The position numbers and the translations under genes are program-made. DNA of 53,332 nucleotides from Paludibacteraceae bacterium. GTDB lineage: Bacteria; Bacteroidota; Bacteroidia; Bacteroidales; Paludibacteraceae. Below the pieces are notes generated by a model. The model saw nothing but the letters and a program-made list of their open reading frames with translations. It made no database searches and was not told the origin of the DNA. The stretch is taken from assembly GCA_905233925.1 (NCBI GenBank), contig CAJOFV010000007.1:1-53332 (forward strand), in the 5' to 3' direction. Shown here piece by piece: positions 26,471 through 34,007 of the stretch. Numbering within the stretch: position 1 is the first letter of the stretch; each line of letters starts with the position of its first letter.

Positions 26471-26842
26471 ATGAAAACAAGAATCAGTATAATCACATTA
26501 TTGAGCGTAATCGCAATAAGTGTTTGGGCACAGAACAATGCTCCTGCCAACAGTAAAGTCAATGACGAGGTGATATGGAGCACGCAGCAGCGAATGTATA
26601 GCGGTTCGCAGTATGTAGGACCGGTATATGAGCCTTTCGGCAATACAGTTCCTTCGGATCAGAGCGAAGTGGGTCAAGCCACTTCCGCTCGTTCCGGGAG
26701 CAATACACACAGATCCCTTATCAACGGTCCGGAAGACCCGGCGGGTCCTTCGCCGGTTGGTGATGCGGTGTTGCCGCTGTTGGCAATGGCGTTGCTGTTC
26801 GGGGCAGTGGTTTACCGGAAGAGGCTGCGTCGGGAGGCATAG
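26471..26842 (+). CDS. small secreted/membrane partner protein B with PVGD-TM-Arg C-terminus
   Basis: 123 residues. The start at MKTRISIITLL is preferred to an ATG 12 bases upstream lying in the repeat tract. Signal peptide MKTRISIITLLSVIAISVWA. The polar middle contains YEPFGNTVPSD and GPEDPAG. The C-terminus is PVGDAVLPLLAMALLFGAVVYRKRLRREA: PVGD, a membrane helix and an Arg/Lys-rich tail. It is paralogous to 17482-17970 (shared Y-P-x-G...VPSD and PVG(E/D)-TM-Arg). A strong bidirectional terminator follows at once, so it is the last gene of the giant-B transcript. The terminal layout resembles membrane-retention/sorting signals such as LPXTG or PEP-CTERM, but the motif is different and no processing enzyme is known to me. 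Confidence 0.75.
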   Translation: MKTRISIITLLSVIAISVWAQNNAPANSKVNDEVIWSTQQRMYSGSQYVGPVYEPFGNTVPSDQSEVGQATSARSGSNTHRSLINGPEDPAGPSPVGDAVLPLLAMALLFGAVVYRKRLRREA

Positions 26843-26853
26843 AGAGAGAGGAC

Positions 26854-26886
26854 AAAAAAGCACACTTTTTGAGGGTGTGCTTTTTT
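26854..26886. terminator. bidirectional intrinsic terminator between giant-B locus and CoA-transferase
   Basis: Perfect 12-bp stem AAAAAAGCACAC / GTGTGCTTTTTT with a 9-base loop, placed between two convergent genes. Confidence 0.9.
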
Positions 26887-26910
26887 GTTGGGGGGATAGG
26901 GGACTAGTGG

Positions 26911-28413
26911 TTATCTTTGATAATTTTCCCACTTGGTGTTGCGCATGTCGCCGGACTTGAGGAACTCCTCGTGCATGGCAAGGGCACAACTGAGCACATG
27001 CGGCGTGTGAGCGGTCTTCGCCATCGCAAGATACTCGTTCAACAAAGGACGATACTGCGGGTCTACACAATTATCTATAATCGCGTGCGCGCGCTGTATA
27101 GGACTCTTGCCGCGGAGATCTGCAATACCATGCTCGGTGATGATAATCTTCACGGAGTGCTCAGAGTGATCCAAGTGACTAACCATCGGTACAAACGCGG
27201 AAATAGCTCCACCCTTCGCCGTAGAAGGCGTAGTGTAAATGCTGACATACGCGTTGCGGGTGAAGTCGCCCGAACCGCCGATACCGTTCATCATCTTCGT
27301 GCCACAGACATGCGTCGAGTTGATGTTACCAAAGATATCCGCCTCAAGGGCAGTATTGATGGTAATGAGACCCAAACGACGTGCGACCTCGGGGTTATTG
27401 GAAATCTCCTGCGGACGAAGCACAATCTTGTCGCGGAAGAAATCAATATGATCCATGATATGCTGCAGTTTGTCTGCGCCAATCGTGAGCGAGCAACCCG
27501 AAGCGAACTTGATACGTCCTTCGTCCATAAGACCTACTACGGAGTCCTGAATGACTTCGGTGTACATCTCGAACGGCGGGATGTGTTTGTTCTCACCAAG
27601 TGCGCCGAGGACAGCATTCGCCACATTACCTACGCCGGATTGGATAGGCAAGAAGGTTGCGGGAATACGTCCGGCTTTCATCTCAGCTTCCAGGAAGGCA
27701 GCAACGTTGGCACCGATCTTCTCGGTCACTTCATCCAGCGGCGTGAACTTGCCGACCTCGTTCGGGCGGTTGGTCTTAACCACTGCAGCGAGTTTGGACG
27801 CGGGAATGGTGATGCAGTCTGCACCAATGCGGTCAGAGACATGATAAACAGGAATCTCGCGGCGTTGCGGCGGGTCTGCGGGCTCGTAGATATCGTGCAT
27901 GCCGCGCATGGTAGCGGGCATAGCTTCGTTGAGTTCGACAATGACCTTGTCCGCCAAGCGGCAGAAAGTAGGCATGTTGCCCACGCCGGCCGTCGGAACG
28001 ATTTCTACCATGTCGCCTTTCTCAACGATTTCGCAAGACTCGATGATGGCAAAGTCAGGCTTGGGCATAAAGCCGTAGCGGAGATCCTGTGCCAGTTCGG
28101 AGAGGTGCATATCGAAGTAATGAGCGCCCTGTGCGTTCAGTTCAGTACGAAGATCCTTGTTGCCCTGGTAAGGTGTGCGGAACTCGATGGCATGTGCGCG
28201 TGCGAGAGCACCGTCACAGCTGTCGCCTGTGGAAGCGCCTGTGTACATGCCAATCTTGAAGGGTTTGCCTTCGGCATGGAGGGCTTCAGCACGTTTGGCA
28301 ATGGCTGTAGGAACATCTTTCGGTGCACCTGCGGGGGTGAAACCACCCATGCCGCAGATAGCGCCGTGATTGATTAATTGAGCAGCCTCGTCGGCTGACA
28401 TATATGGAAGCAT
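26911..28413 (-). CDS. acetyl-CoA hydrolase/transferase family protein (succinate/acetate/propionate CoA-transferase)
   Basis: 500 residues, full length for class I CoA-transferases of the AarC/Cat1 type. Such enzymes move CoA between acetyl- or propionyl-CoA and succinate, which fits succinate/propionate fermentation in Bacteroidales. Visible signatures: MGGFTPAGAPKDVP near the N-terminus; QSGVGNVANAVLGAL followed by FEMYTEVIQD, where the catalytic Glu is expected; and MNGIGGSGDFTRNA, the Gly-rich oxyanion loop. It is last in a minus-strand run OPT-aldolase-this gene, with a 54-bp repeat-filled gap and no promoter visible in it. Exact acyl specificity cannot be told. Confidence 0.9.
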   Translation of the reverse strand: MLPYMSADEAAQLINHGAICGMGGFTPAGAPKDVPTAIAKRAEALHAEGKPFKIGMYTGASTGDSCDGALARAHAIEFRTPYQGNKDLRTELNAQGAHYFDMHLSELAQDLRYGFMPKPDFAIIESCEIVEKGDMVEIVPTAGVGNMPTFCRLADKVIVELNEAMPATMRGMHDIYEPADPPQRREIPVYHVSDRIGADCITIPASKLAAVVKTNRPNEVGKFTPLDEVTEKIGANVAAFLEAEMKAGRIPATFLPIQSGVGNVANAVLGALGENKHIPPFEMYTEVIQDSVVGLMDEGRIKFASGCSLTIGADKLQHIMDHIDFFRDKIVLRPQEISNNPEVARRLGLITINTALEADIFGNINSTHVCGTKMMNGIGGSGDFTRNAYVSIYTTPSTAKGGAISAFVPMVSHLDHSEHSVKIIITEHGIADLRGKSPIQRAHAIIDNCVDPQYRPLLNEYLAMAKTAHTPHVLSCALAMHEEFLKSGDMRNTKWENYQR

Positions 28414-28417
28414 AATC

Positions 28418-28472
28418 GTTTAACGGATTAACGGATTAACGGGTTAACGGGTTAACGGATTAACGGATTAAG
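28418..28472. repeat. 8-bp tandem repeat, 7 units (GATTAACG type)
   Basis: GTTTAACG, GATTAACG x2, GGTTAACG x2, GATTAACG, GATTAAG. It fills the gap between aldolase and CoA-transferase and supplies the aldolase stop codon. Confidence 0.85.
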
Positions 28473-29456
28473 CTTTGCCGTCGGAGCCGAGGACGTTGAT
28501 GATTTTGTGCTTGTAGAGCTCCTCCATGAGGTCACGAGCAGGACCACAGTACTTGCGCGGGTCAAACTCTGCGGGCTTCTCGGCAAGAACCTTGCGGACA
28601 GCAGCGGTGAACGCCAGACGGCTGTCGGAGTCAATATTAATCTTGCAGACAGCACTCTTGGCAGCCTTGCGGAGCTGCTCCTCAGGGATACCTACTGCAT
28701 CAGGCAGTTTGCCACCATACTGGTTGATCATGTCCACATACTCCTGCGGAACAGAAGACGAGCCGTGGAGAACGATTGGGAAGCCGGGGAGTTTCTCCAT
28801 TACAGCGTCGAGCACGTCAAATGCCAACGGGGGAGGAACAAGACGACCGGTCTTCGGGTCGCGGGTGCACTGTTCGGGTTTGAACTTGTAAGCACCGTGC
28901 GAAGTACCGATGGAGATAGCGAGGCTGTCGCAACCTGTGCGAGTAGCGAAGTCAATCACCTCTTCGGGTTTGGTGTAGTGGGATTCTTCAGAAGCCACTT
29001 CGTCTTCCACGCCTGCGAGTACGCCGAGCTCTGCCTCAACGGTTACATCGAACTGATGTGCATACTCAACAACTTTCTTGGTGAGGGCGATGTTCTCTTC
29101 ATAAGGAAGGGAAGAACCGTCGATCATAACGCTTGAGAAATGCAGGATTTGCAGGTCTCAAAGCTGTCACCGTGGTCGAGGTGCAGCACGATTTCGGGCT
29201 TCTCCCAACCCAGTTCGCGTGCATAAGCGACAGCACCTTCCGCGAGGTAACGCAGGAGGGTTCCGTTTGCGTAGTTACGCGCACCTTTGGACACTTGGAG
29301 GATAACCGGCGATTTGGTTTCTGCAGATGCTTTAACGATGGCTTGCAGTTGCTCCATGTTGTTGAAATTGAAGGCGGGAATAGCGTAGCCGCCTTTGATT
29401 GCCTTCGCAAACATCTCACGGGTGTTTACAAGGCCGAGGTCTTTGTAGTTTACCAT
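28468..29456 (-). pseudogene. fba: class II fructose-bisphosphate aldolase, interrupted by a frameshift
   Basis: Two frames together give a complete class II aldolase (zinc-dependent cleavage of fructose 1,6-bisphosphate to DHAP and glyceraldehyde 3-phosphate). The first (29456-29124) runs MVNYKDLGLVNTREMF... to HLDHGDSFETCKSCI, then ends SQAL-stop. The second (to 28468) resumes at FSSVMIDGSSLPYEENI and contains VEAELGVLAGVEDEV, IGTSHGAYKF and VLHGSSSVPQEYV (metal and phosphate ligands). In relatives I expect DSGF between CI and SSVM. The break near 29143 is consistent with loss of about 10 bases. Either a real inactivating deletion or an assembly error; the rest of the gene is intact. Confidence 0.85.
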
Positions 29457-29478
29457 AGGATTAAAAATTTGTTATTGG

Positions 29479-31377
29479 TTATTTGTCATTTGTTATTTTT
29501 TTGCTTGCAATAATAAAGTAGGTGATGAGGGCGGCGTAAGCGAAGATGCTGAGGATTTCAGCACCACTGCTTGCAGCCCAAGAGGTCAGGTAACAGTCTG
29601 CTCCGCAGAACTTGACGAGCGCGGAAACGACGCCCATGAGTGCGCCACCGGCAATGAAACCGCTGGCGATGAGCGTACCTTTCTGGTTAGCGGCTTCGCC
29701 TTTTTTGCTCACAAGCCACGAGATAGCACCGCCGACCAAGAGCGGGGTGTTGAGCATCAGCGGAATGAACATACCGAGCGCAAAGGCAAGTACGGGTACT
29801 CCCATGAAGTTCAAGATGAGCGCGAGGACAGCGCCTGCGAAGTAAAGCATCCACGGCGCGCCCTGACCGGACATAAGCGGTTCGATGACCGCAGCCATGG
29901 CGTTCGCCTGCGGGGCAACGAGTGCATTATCTCCGACAAAGCCGTAGGTCTTGTTAAGAATAATCATCACGCCGCCAACCGTTGCCGCAGAGACAAGCGT
30001 TCCGAGGAACTTCCAGGTCTCCTGCTTGGCAGGAGTAGTGCCTATCCAGTATCCGATTTTGAGGTCGGTGATGAAGCCGCCTGCCATCGCGAGTGCGGTA
30101 CAAACAACACCGCCTATAACCATCGCGCCGACCATGCCGGAAGCACCTTTCATGCCGATGGCAACAAAGACCACCGAGGCGATGATAAGGGTCATAAGTG
30201 TCATGCCGGAAACAGGATTACTGCCGACAATAGCTATCGCATTTAAAATACTTCCTTCTGCGTTAATGCGAGCCGCAATATATAAATTATGCAGGACGCC
30301 CACCCAGAAGAAGACCAGCGTCACCAACAAAGCAACAATGACCGCAAGAACGACGAATTTCATGCTGAGGTCGCGTTCTGTGCGGAGACTTGCCTGCGCG
30401 ACGGCTTTGGATTTGCCGCCGAGTTCCTTGCCTGCGAGTCCGACTGCGGATTTGATGACACCCCAAGACTTGACAATGCCAATAAGTCCCGCCATAGCGA
30501 TTGCACCGATGCCAATATTACGTCCGTAACCGGTGTAGATGACCTGCGGGTCTACGGCCTCCATACCGGGCATTGAGCCAATCAGCGGAAGGATTACCCA
30601 CCAAGTGAAGAACGAGCCGGCACAGATTATCGCCGCGTACTTGAGACCGATAATATAACCGAGACCGAGTACGGCGGCAGAGGTATTGATGGAAAAGACG
30701 AGTTTGAGTTTGCCTGCAAGGAGTTCGCCCCAGCCTGTCATGCGGGTGGAAAGGCTCTCCGTCCACAAGCCGAACGTGGAAACGACGAAGTCGTACAATC
30801 CGCCTATTCCAGCCGCCCAGAGAAGCGGTTTTGCCTGCGAGCCGCCCTGTTCGCCGGAGACAAGAACCTGCGTTGTGGCAGTCGCTTCGGGGAAAGGATA
30901 TTCGCCGTGCTTCTCCTGCACGAAGTATTTTCTAAAGGGAATGAGGAAGAGTATGCCCAGACATCCGCCGAGGAGGCTGGACATAAAGACCTGCATGAAG
31001 CTGACGGTTATTTCGGGGTATTTGGCCTGGAGAATGTAGAGGGCAGGAAGGGTGAAGATAGCACCTGCTACAATCACGCCGGAAGAGGCGCCGATACTTT
31101 GGATAATCACATTTTCGCCGAGGGCGTTTTTGCGTCGCGTTGCTGCGGAGAGGCCGACCGCGATGATGGCGATAGGAATTGCCGCTTCAAAGACCTGTCC
31201 GACCTTGAGGCCGAGGTAAGCCGCAGCAGCGGAGAAGATGATGGCCATGAGAACGCCCATGAGCACGCTGTAGGGGGTTACTTCCGCGAAGTTACTGTTT
31301 GCCGGCATAATCGGCTCGTATTTTTCGCCCGGCTTCAAGGGGCGACCTGCATTTTCGGGTAATTTTATTTCTGCCAT
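29479..31377 (-). CDS. OPT-family oligopeptide transporter
   Basis: 632-residue multi-pass inner-membrane protein of the OPT family (proton-coupled uptake of small peptides or metal chelates). N-terminal features: PYSVLMGVLMAIIFSAAAAYLGLKVGQVFEAAIP, then SIGASSGVIVAGAIFTLPALYI and the conserved EYPFPEATATTQVLVSGEQGG loop. More than a dozen hydrophobic helices follow. It heads a minus-strand run (22 bp to aldolase) with a promoter at 31424-31455. The substrate cannot be predicted. Length is normal for bacterial OPT proteins. Confidence 0.9.
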   Translation of the reverse strand: MAEIKLPENAGRPLKPGEKYEPIMPANSNFAEVTPYSVLMGVLMAIIFSAAAAYLGLKVGQVFEAAIPIAIIAVGLSAATRRKNALGENVIIQSIGASSGVIVAGAIFTLPALYILQAKYPEITVSFMQVFMSSLLGGCLGILFLIPFRKYFVQEKHGEYPFPEATATTQVLVSGEQGGSQAKPLLWAAGIGGLYDFVVSTFGLWTESLSTRMTGWGELLAGKLKLVFSINTSAAVLGLGYIIGLKYAAIICAGSFFTWWVILPLIGSMPGMEAVDPQVIYTGYGRNIGIGAIAMAGLIGIVKSWGVIKSAVGLAGKELGGKSKAVAQASLRTERDLSMKFVVLAVIVALLVTLVFFWVGVLHNLYIAARINAEGSILNAIAIVGSNPVSGMTLMTLIIASVVFVAIGMKGASGMVGAMVIGGVVCTALAMAGGFITDLKIGYWIGTTPAKQETWKFLGTLVSAATVGGVMIILNKTYGFVGDNALVAPQANAMAAVIEPLMSGQGAPWMLYFAGAVLALILNFMGVPVLAFALGMFIPLMLNTPLLVGGAISWLVSKKGEAANQKGTLIASGFIAGGALMGVVSALVKFCGADCYLTSWAASSGAEILSIFAYAALITYFIIASKKITNDK

Positions 31378-31423
31378 GTGTTCAAGTTTTCAACCGAGAA
31401 AGCCCAGTTTCCCAAAATCGCGG

Positions 31424-31455
31424 CAAAGGTACAACAAAAAATCCGAACATGCAAG
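31424..31455 (-). promoter_or_regulatory. promoter of the OPT-aldolase-CoA-transferase run
   Basis: Minus-strand CTTG (31455-31452; consensus TTTG), 20 bases, TACCTTTG (31431-31424), about 47 bp before the OPT start. Confidence 0.7.
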
Positions 31456-31466
31456 ATTTTTGTGAC

Positions 31467-31502
31467 AAAAAACAATTCTGCAAGGCAAAAAGGCAGAATT
31501 GT
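31467..31502 (-). terminator. orphan intrinsic-terminator-like hairpin
   Basis: Perfect 10-bp stem ACAATTCTGC/GCAGAATTGT with an 11-base loop and a T-tract on the minus-strand exit side. No gene is seen on that strand between 31503 and 31797; the stretch otherwise holds only the 11-bp repeat and the promoter at 31747. Confidence 0.55.
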
Positions 31503-31590
31503 CGGGAATTCAGATTCGAAAAAAAAACTTATTGAAGTGTCCAAAAAACGGGGTACACTCCCCCTTTCTCTTACGGTACTCCTATACTTA

Positions 31591-31645
31591 TCATTCGTTT
31601 ATCCTTCGTTTATCGTTCGTATATCATTCGTTTATTCTTCGGTTA
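31591..31645. repeat. 11-bp tandem repeat, 5 units (TCATTCGTTTA type)
   Basis: TCATTCGTTTA, TCCTTCGTTTA, TCGTTCGTATA, TCATTCGTTTA, TTCTTCGGTTA. Confidence 0.85.
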
Positions 31646-31746
31646 AAAATAATGAAAACGGTGCAAAGGCAGAATAAAAATTGTAAGGAAAGAGCGGACC
31701 AAGAAAAACGAAAAAACAAAGATTATAGGAAGAAAATTGCAAAAAA

Positions 31747-31778
31747 TTTGCATATTCGGCAAAAAAGCAGTACTTTTG
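31747..31778 (+). promoter_or_regulatory. promoter of the beta-barrel/RHH pair
   Basis: TTTG (31747-31750), 20 bases, TACTTTTG (31771-31778), with extended -33 TTTGCATAT. The start codon follows 19 bases after the -7 box. Confidence 0.85.
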
Positions 31779-31797
31779 CGCGGTAAATTGGAATATT

Positions 31798-32595
31798 ATG
31801 GGGAAAAGACTATTTGATATTATGGGGAAAAGGCTGTCTATTATTATTGTGACGGCGCTGATGTGCAGCGGCGTGGCGGCGGTGTTCACGGAGGCGCAAG
31901 CGACAGTGGTAACGTTAAAGAACGGAACCGTTGTGCGCGGAGAAGTCCTGGTCAACAACGAGCAGGTTGTTATCGTCAAGACCGTTGAAGGAACCCGTTT
32001 CCAATATCCGGCAGCGGAAGTGGTTTCCGTGAGCGAACATGAAGAAGAGGAAGAGGCAGAGGCCGTTGAAGGTGATGATACGAAGAAAATGCACGGCAAG
32101 AAGACCTTAATCCTTATAGACGCGGGCACAGGCGGAACCATCATCCCACACAGCAAAGGCGGAGCGTACGCCGGCGGCGAAGTGATGATCGGTTCGCGGT
32201 ATATCGGCAACAAACAAATATTCGTCGGCGGCGGACTGAGTATCCACGCGATGATTACGCCCGAACAGACCTATACGTTCCTGCCGCTGCAAGTAGCAGT
32301 CAAAGTGCCGTTCCTTGAAGGCAAACACTCGCCGTACGTAGGTGCGGGTTTGGGCTGCGGCTTCGCGTTGAGCAAGAAATACAAACACGGTATTTATACG
32401 TATGCGCAAGTGGGCTACCGTTACCAAATGAAGGGCAACGCGATGCTGATGGCCGGTATAAAGGCACAGTTCCAGCAGACGAGAGCCGATGTGACGGAAA
32501 CGATTGTGGCAGAGGACGGGACAGAAAGTGCGTATATCACTGATTCGGGGCTGAGCCTGTTCACGATTGATGTGAATATAGGTTTTGCGTTCTAA
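31798..32595 (+). CDS. secreted, probably outer-membrane beta-barrel-like protein, unknown function
   Basis: 265 residues. A signal peptide follows the second Met (residue 9, MGKRLSIIIVTALMCSG...EAQA). A 16-bp sequence containing the start is repeated 24 bp (8 codons) later, so either Met could be used; the first is nearer the usual distance from the promoter. The N-terminal third contains TVVTLKNGTVVRGEVLVNN and an acidic EHEEEEEAEAVEG stretch. The C-terminal part has alternating amphipathic strands (GGGLSIHAMI, PYVGAGLGCGFAL, YTYAQVGYRYQM) ending DVNIGFAF with terminal Phe, typical of outer-membrane barrels. Its stop overlaps the next start by one base (TAATG), implying coupling to the RHH protein. 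Confidence 0.6.
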   Translation: MGKRLFDIMGKRLSIIIVTALMCSGVAAVFTEAQATVVTLKNGTVVRGEVLVNNEQVVIVKTVEGTRFQYPAAEVVSVSEHEEEEEAEAVEGDDTKKMHGKKTLILIDAGTGGTIIPHSKGGAYAGGEVMIGSRYIGNKQIFVGGGLSIHAMITPEQTYTFLPLQVAVKVPFLEGKHSPYVGAGLGCGFALSKKYKHGIYTYAQVGYRYQMKGNAMLMAGIKAQFQQTRADVTETIVAEDGTESAYITDSGLSLFTIDVNIGFAF

Positions 32596-32801
32596 TGGAA
32601 GCAGTATCGAGCAATAGGAAGTTCGACAAAGAACAACGGAAGAACCGCGTGAGTATCATGCTGAATGACAGCGAGATGCGCGCGCTAAACCGTTTTTGCG
32701 AACATTACACGGTGAAGAACCGCAGCCGTTTAATACGCGAGACGCTGATGCGGGCGATACTGAAGCGGTTCGACAAAGACACGCCGACGCTGTTTGACTG
32801 A
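32595..32801 (+). CDS. small ribbon-helix-helix-like DNA-binding protein
   Basis: 68 residues. The pattern RKNRVSIMLNDSEMRALNRFC followed by NRSRLIRETLMRAI fits a ribbon-helix-helix (CopG/MetJ-like) fold: a short beta strand (RVSIML), helix, turn, helix. Translationally coupled to the preceding beta-barrel gene. It could be an autoregulator of that gene or an unrelated small regulator; no partner toxin is next to it. It ends one base before the convergent nucleosidase stop. Confidence 0.65.
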   Translation: MEAVSSNRKFDKEQRKNRVSIMLNDSEMRALNRFCEHYTVKNRSRLIRETLMRAILKRFDKDTPTLFD

Positions 32802-33302
32802 TTATTCGACGCCGTGGGTGAAGTCGTGGTAAGCATGGAGAGAGAGATTATCACTGACATGCTTGAGCGACGACAAGGATTTGAAGCCCAACGCGGCAAT
32901 AAAAGCCAATTCCATATCAAAGACACAGTCCTTGTAATCAGATGCAAGGACAAAGTCACAATTAGAAAAGCAAATGCTTTTCTTGATTGATGATTGATGA
33001 TTGATTATTGATAGTTGGTCTGCAAGCGGGGTGAGTTTAAGAACGGGCTCGGGATAGGTGACGTTGGGATGATTGAGACGGACTTCGGTGACTTCGACCA
33101 GCGTGCCGATGTCGAAGTTGGCACTACCGGCATAACCGATGTTAATCAACTCGGCGTCACGGGGAACGTCCTGCAGGGAACGGATGATGTTAATGGCACC
33201 GACACCGGTAACAATCACAGGATAATCACAACCAGGGAGGTACTTGGCAATGAGGTCACGTTCGCCCTCTTCAGCTATAACAATGTATTTTCTCATTTTC
33301 AC
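32802..33302 (-). CDS. nucleoside phosphorylase/MTA-SAH nucleosidase-like protein (short form)
   Basis: 166 residues. The phosphorylase superfamily core is recognisable: KYIVIAEEGERDLI, IVTGVGAINIIRSL, the phosphate/ribose-site strand LINIGYAGSANFDIGTLVEV, then VFDMELAFIAALGF (the FDME motif contacting ribose) and VSDNLSLHAY. A low-complexity stretch QLSIINHQSSIKKSI between strands is encoded by five 7-bp units (32984-33018) and looks like an expansion. Purine or methylthioadenosine cleavage is likely but the substrate is unproven. It has its own promoter (33340-33370), overlapping the divergent promoter of 33428. Confidence 0.7.
   Translation of the reverse strand: MKMRKYIVIAEEGERDLIAKYLPGCDYPVIVTGVGAINIIRSLQDVPRDAELINIGYAGSANFDIGTLVEVTEVRLNHPNVTYPEPVLKLTPLADQLSIINHQSSIKKSICFSNCDFVLASDYKDCVFDMELAFIAALGFKSLSSLKHVSDNLSLHAYHDFTHGVE
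32984..33018. repeat. 7-bp tandem repeat inside nucleosidase gene (5 units, ATGATTG type)
   Basis: TTGATTG, ATGATTG x2, ATTATTG, ATAGTTG in the middle of the coding sequence. Confidence 0.8.
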
Positions 33303-33339
33303 ATTTTTTCATTTTCTCATTTTTTTCATTTTTCGGGTG

Positions 33340-33370
33340 CAAAAGTACAACAAAATTTTGACATATCAAA
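33340..33370 (-). promoter_or_regulatory. promoter of nucleosidase, overlapping a divergent promoter
   Basis: Minus strand TTTG (33370-33367), 19 bases, TACTTTTG (33347-33340). Confidence 0.8.
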
Positions 33371-33387
33371 ATAAAGTCGTATCTTTG
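33357..33387 (+). promoter_or_regulatory. promoter of the pRiA4b-like/miaA run
   Basis: TTTG (33357-33360), 19 bases, TATCTTTG (33380-33387). Its -33 region overlaps that of the minus promoter (33340-33370), so the two may compete. Confidence 0.8.
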
Positions 33388-33427
33388 CGCAAAATTTTGG
33401 AAAAATAACGCATAAAAACCAAGAAAT

Positions 33428-33982
33428 ATGATATACCACATTACATTTTCGTGCGAAGAAGCAGATAACTTCCGCCGCACCTTCGAGGCAGACAGCGAAG
33501 CCACATTTTTAGACCTGCACAAAGCTATCCTCGCGTCCGTGAACTATCCGGATGACCAAATGACGTCGTTCTTCATGTGCAACGACCACTGGGAGAAAGA
33601 ACAGGAAGTGACACTCGTGCCGATGGAATCGAGTTTCGACTACGACAATATGGTAATGGAAGATACGCGGCTGAGCGACCTGATGGAAGAACAAGGGCAA
33701 CGGCTGATTTATATCTTCGACCCGATGTTCGAGCGGTACTTCTTCGGTTCGCTGAAAAAGATTGAGGCTGGTAGCATGGACGGCGTCAAATGCACCGAGA
33801 GCAAAGGCAAAGCGCCGAAACAACTACATACGGAAGACCCGCTTGAAGGACTGACCGGCAAAGGCGGCAAGGCAGACTGGGAAGTGGACGAAGACTTCTA
33901 CGGAGACAGCCAATACGACGAGGGGGACATTGATATGGAAGGGTTCCAAGACTTGTCGTTTGAGGACGGGTCAATGTTTTAA
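33428..33982 (+). CDS. plasmid pRiA4b ORF-3-like family protein
   Basis: 184 residues. The N-terminal domain matches the pRiA4b ORF-3-like fold (IYHITFSCEEADNFRRTFEADSEATFLDLHKAIL, FFMCNDHWEKEQEVTL, then RLSDLMEEQGQRLIYIFDPMFERYFFGSLKKIE). The C-terminal 60 residues are acidic and probably disordered (DWEVDEDFYGDSQYDEGDIDMEG). Molecular role unknown; in Bacteroidota it commonly sits before miaA, as here (25-bp gap filled with a 7-bp repeat). Cytoplasmic. Confidence 0.8.
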   Translation: MIYHITFSCEEADNFRRTFEADSEATFLDLHKAILASVNYPDDQMTSFFMCNDHWEKEQEVTLVPMESSFDYDNMVMEDTRLSDLMEEQGQRLIYIFDPMFERYFFGSLKKIEAGSMDGVKCTESKGKAPKQLHTEDPLEGLTGKGGKADWEVDEDFYGDSQYDEGDIDMEGFQDLSFEDGSMF

Positions 33983-34007
33983 TTGACGATTGACAATTTG
34001 ACAATTT

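Noticed and set aside
26917..28377. 486-codon plus-strand frame opposite the CoA-transferase
   Set aside because: Shadow frame; the minus strand has clear CoA-transferase motifs.
32595..32801. Antitoxin of a toxin-antitoxin pair
   Set aside because: The fold is ribbon-helix-helix-like, but the coupled upstream gene is an exported barrel-like protein and no toxin gene is adjacent.
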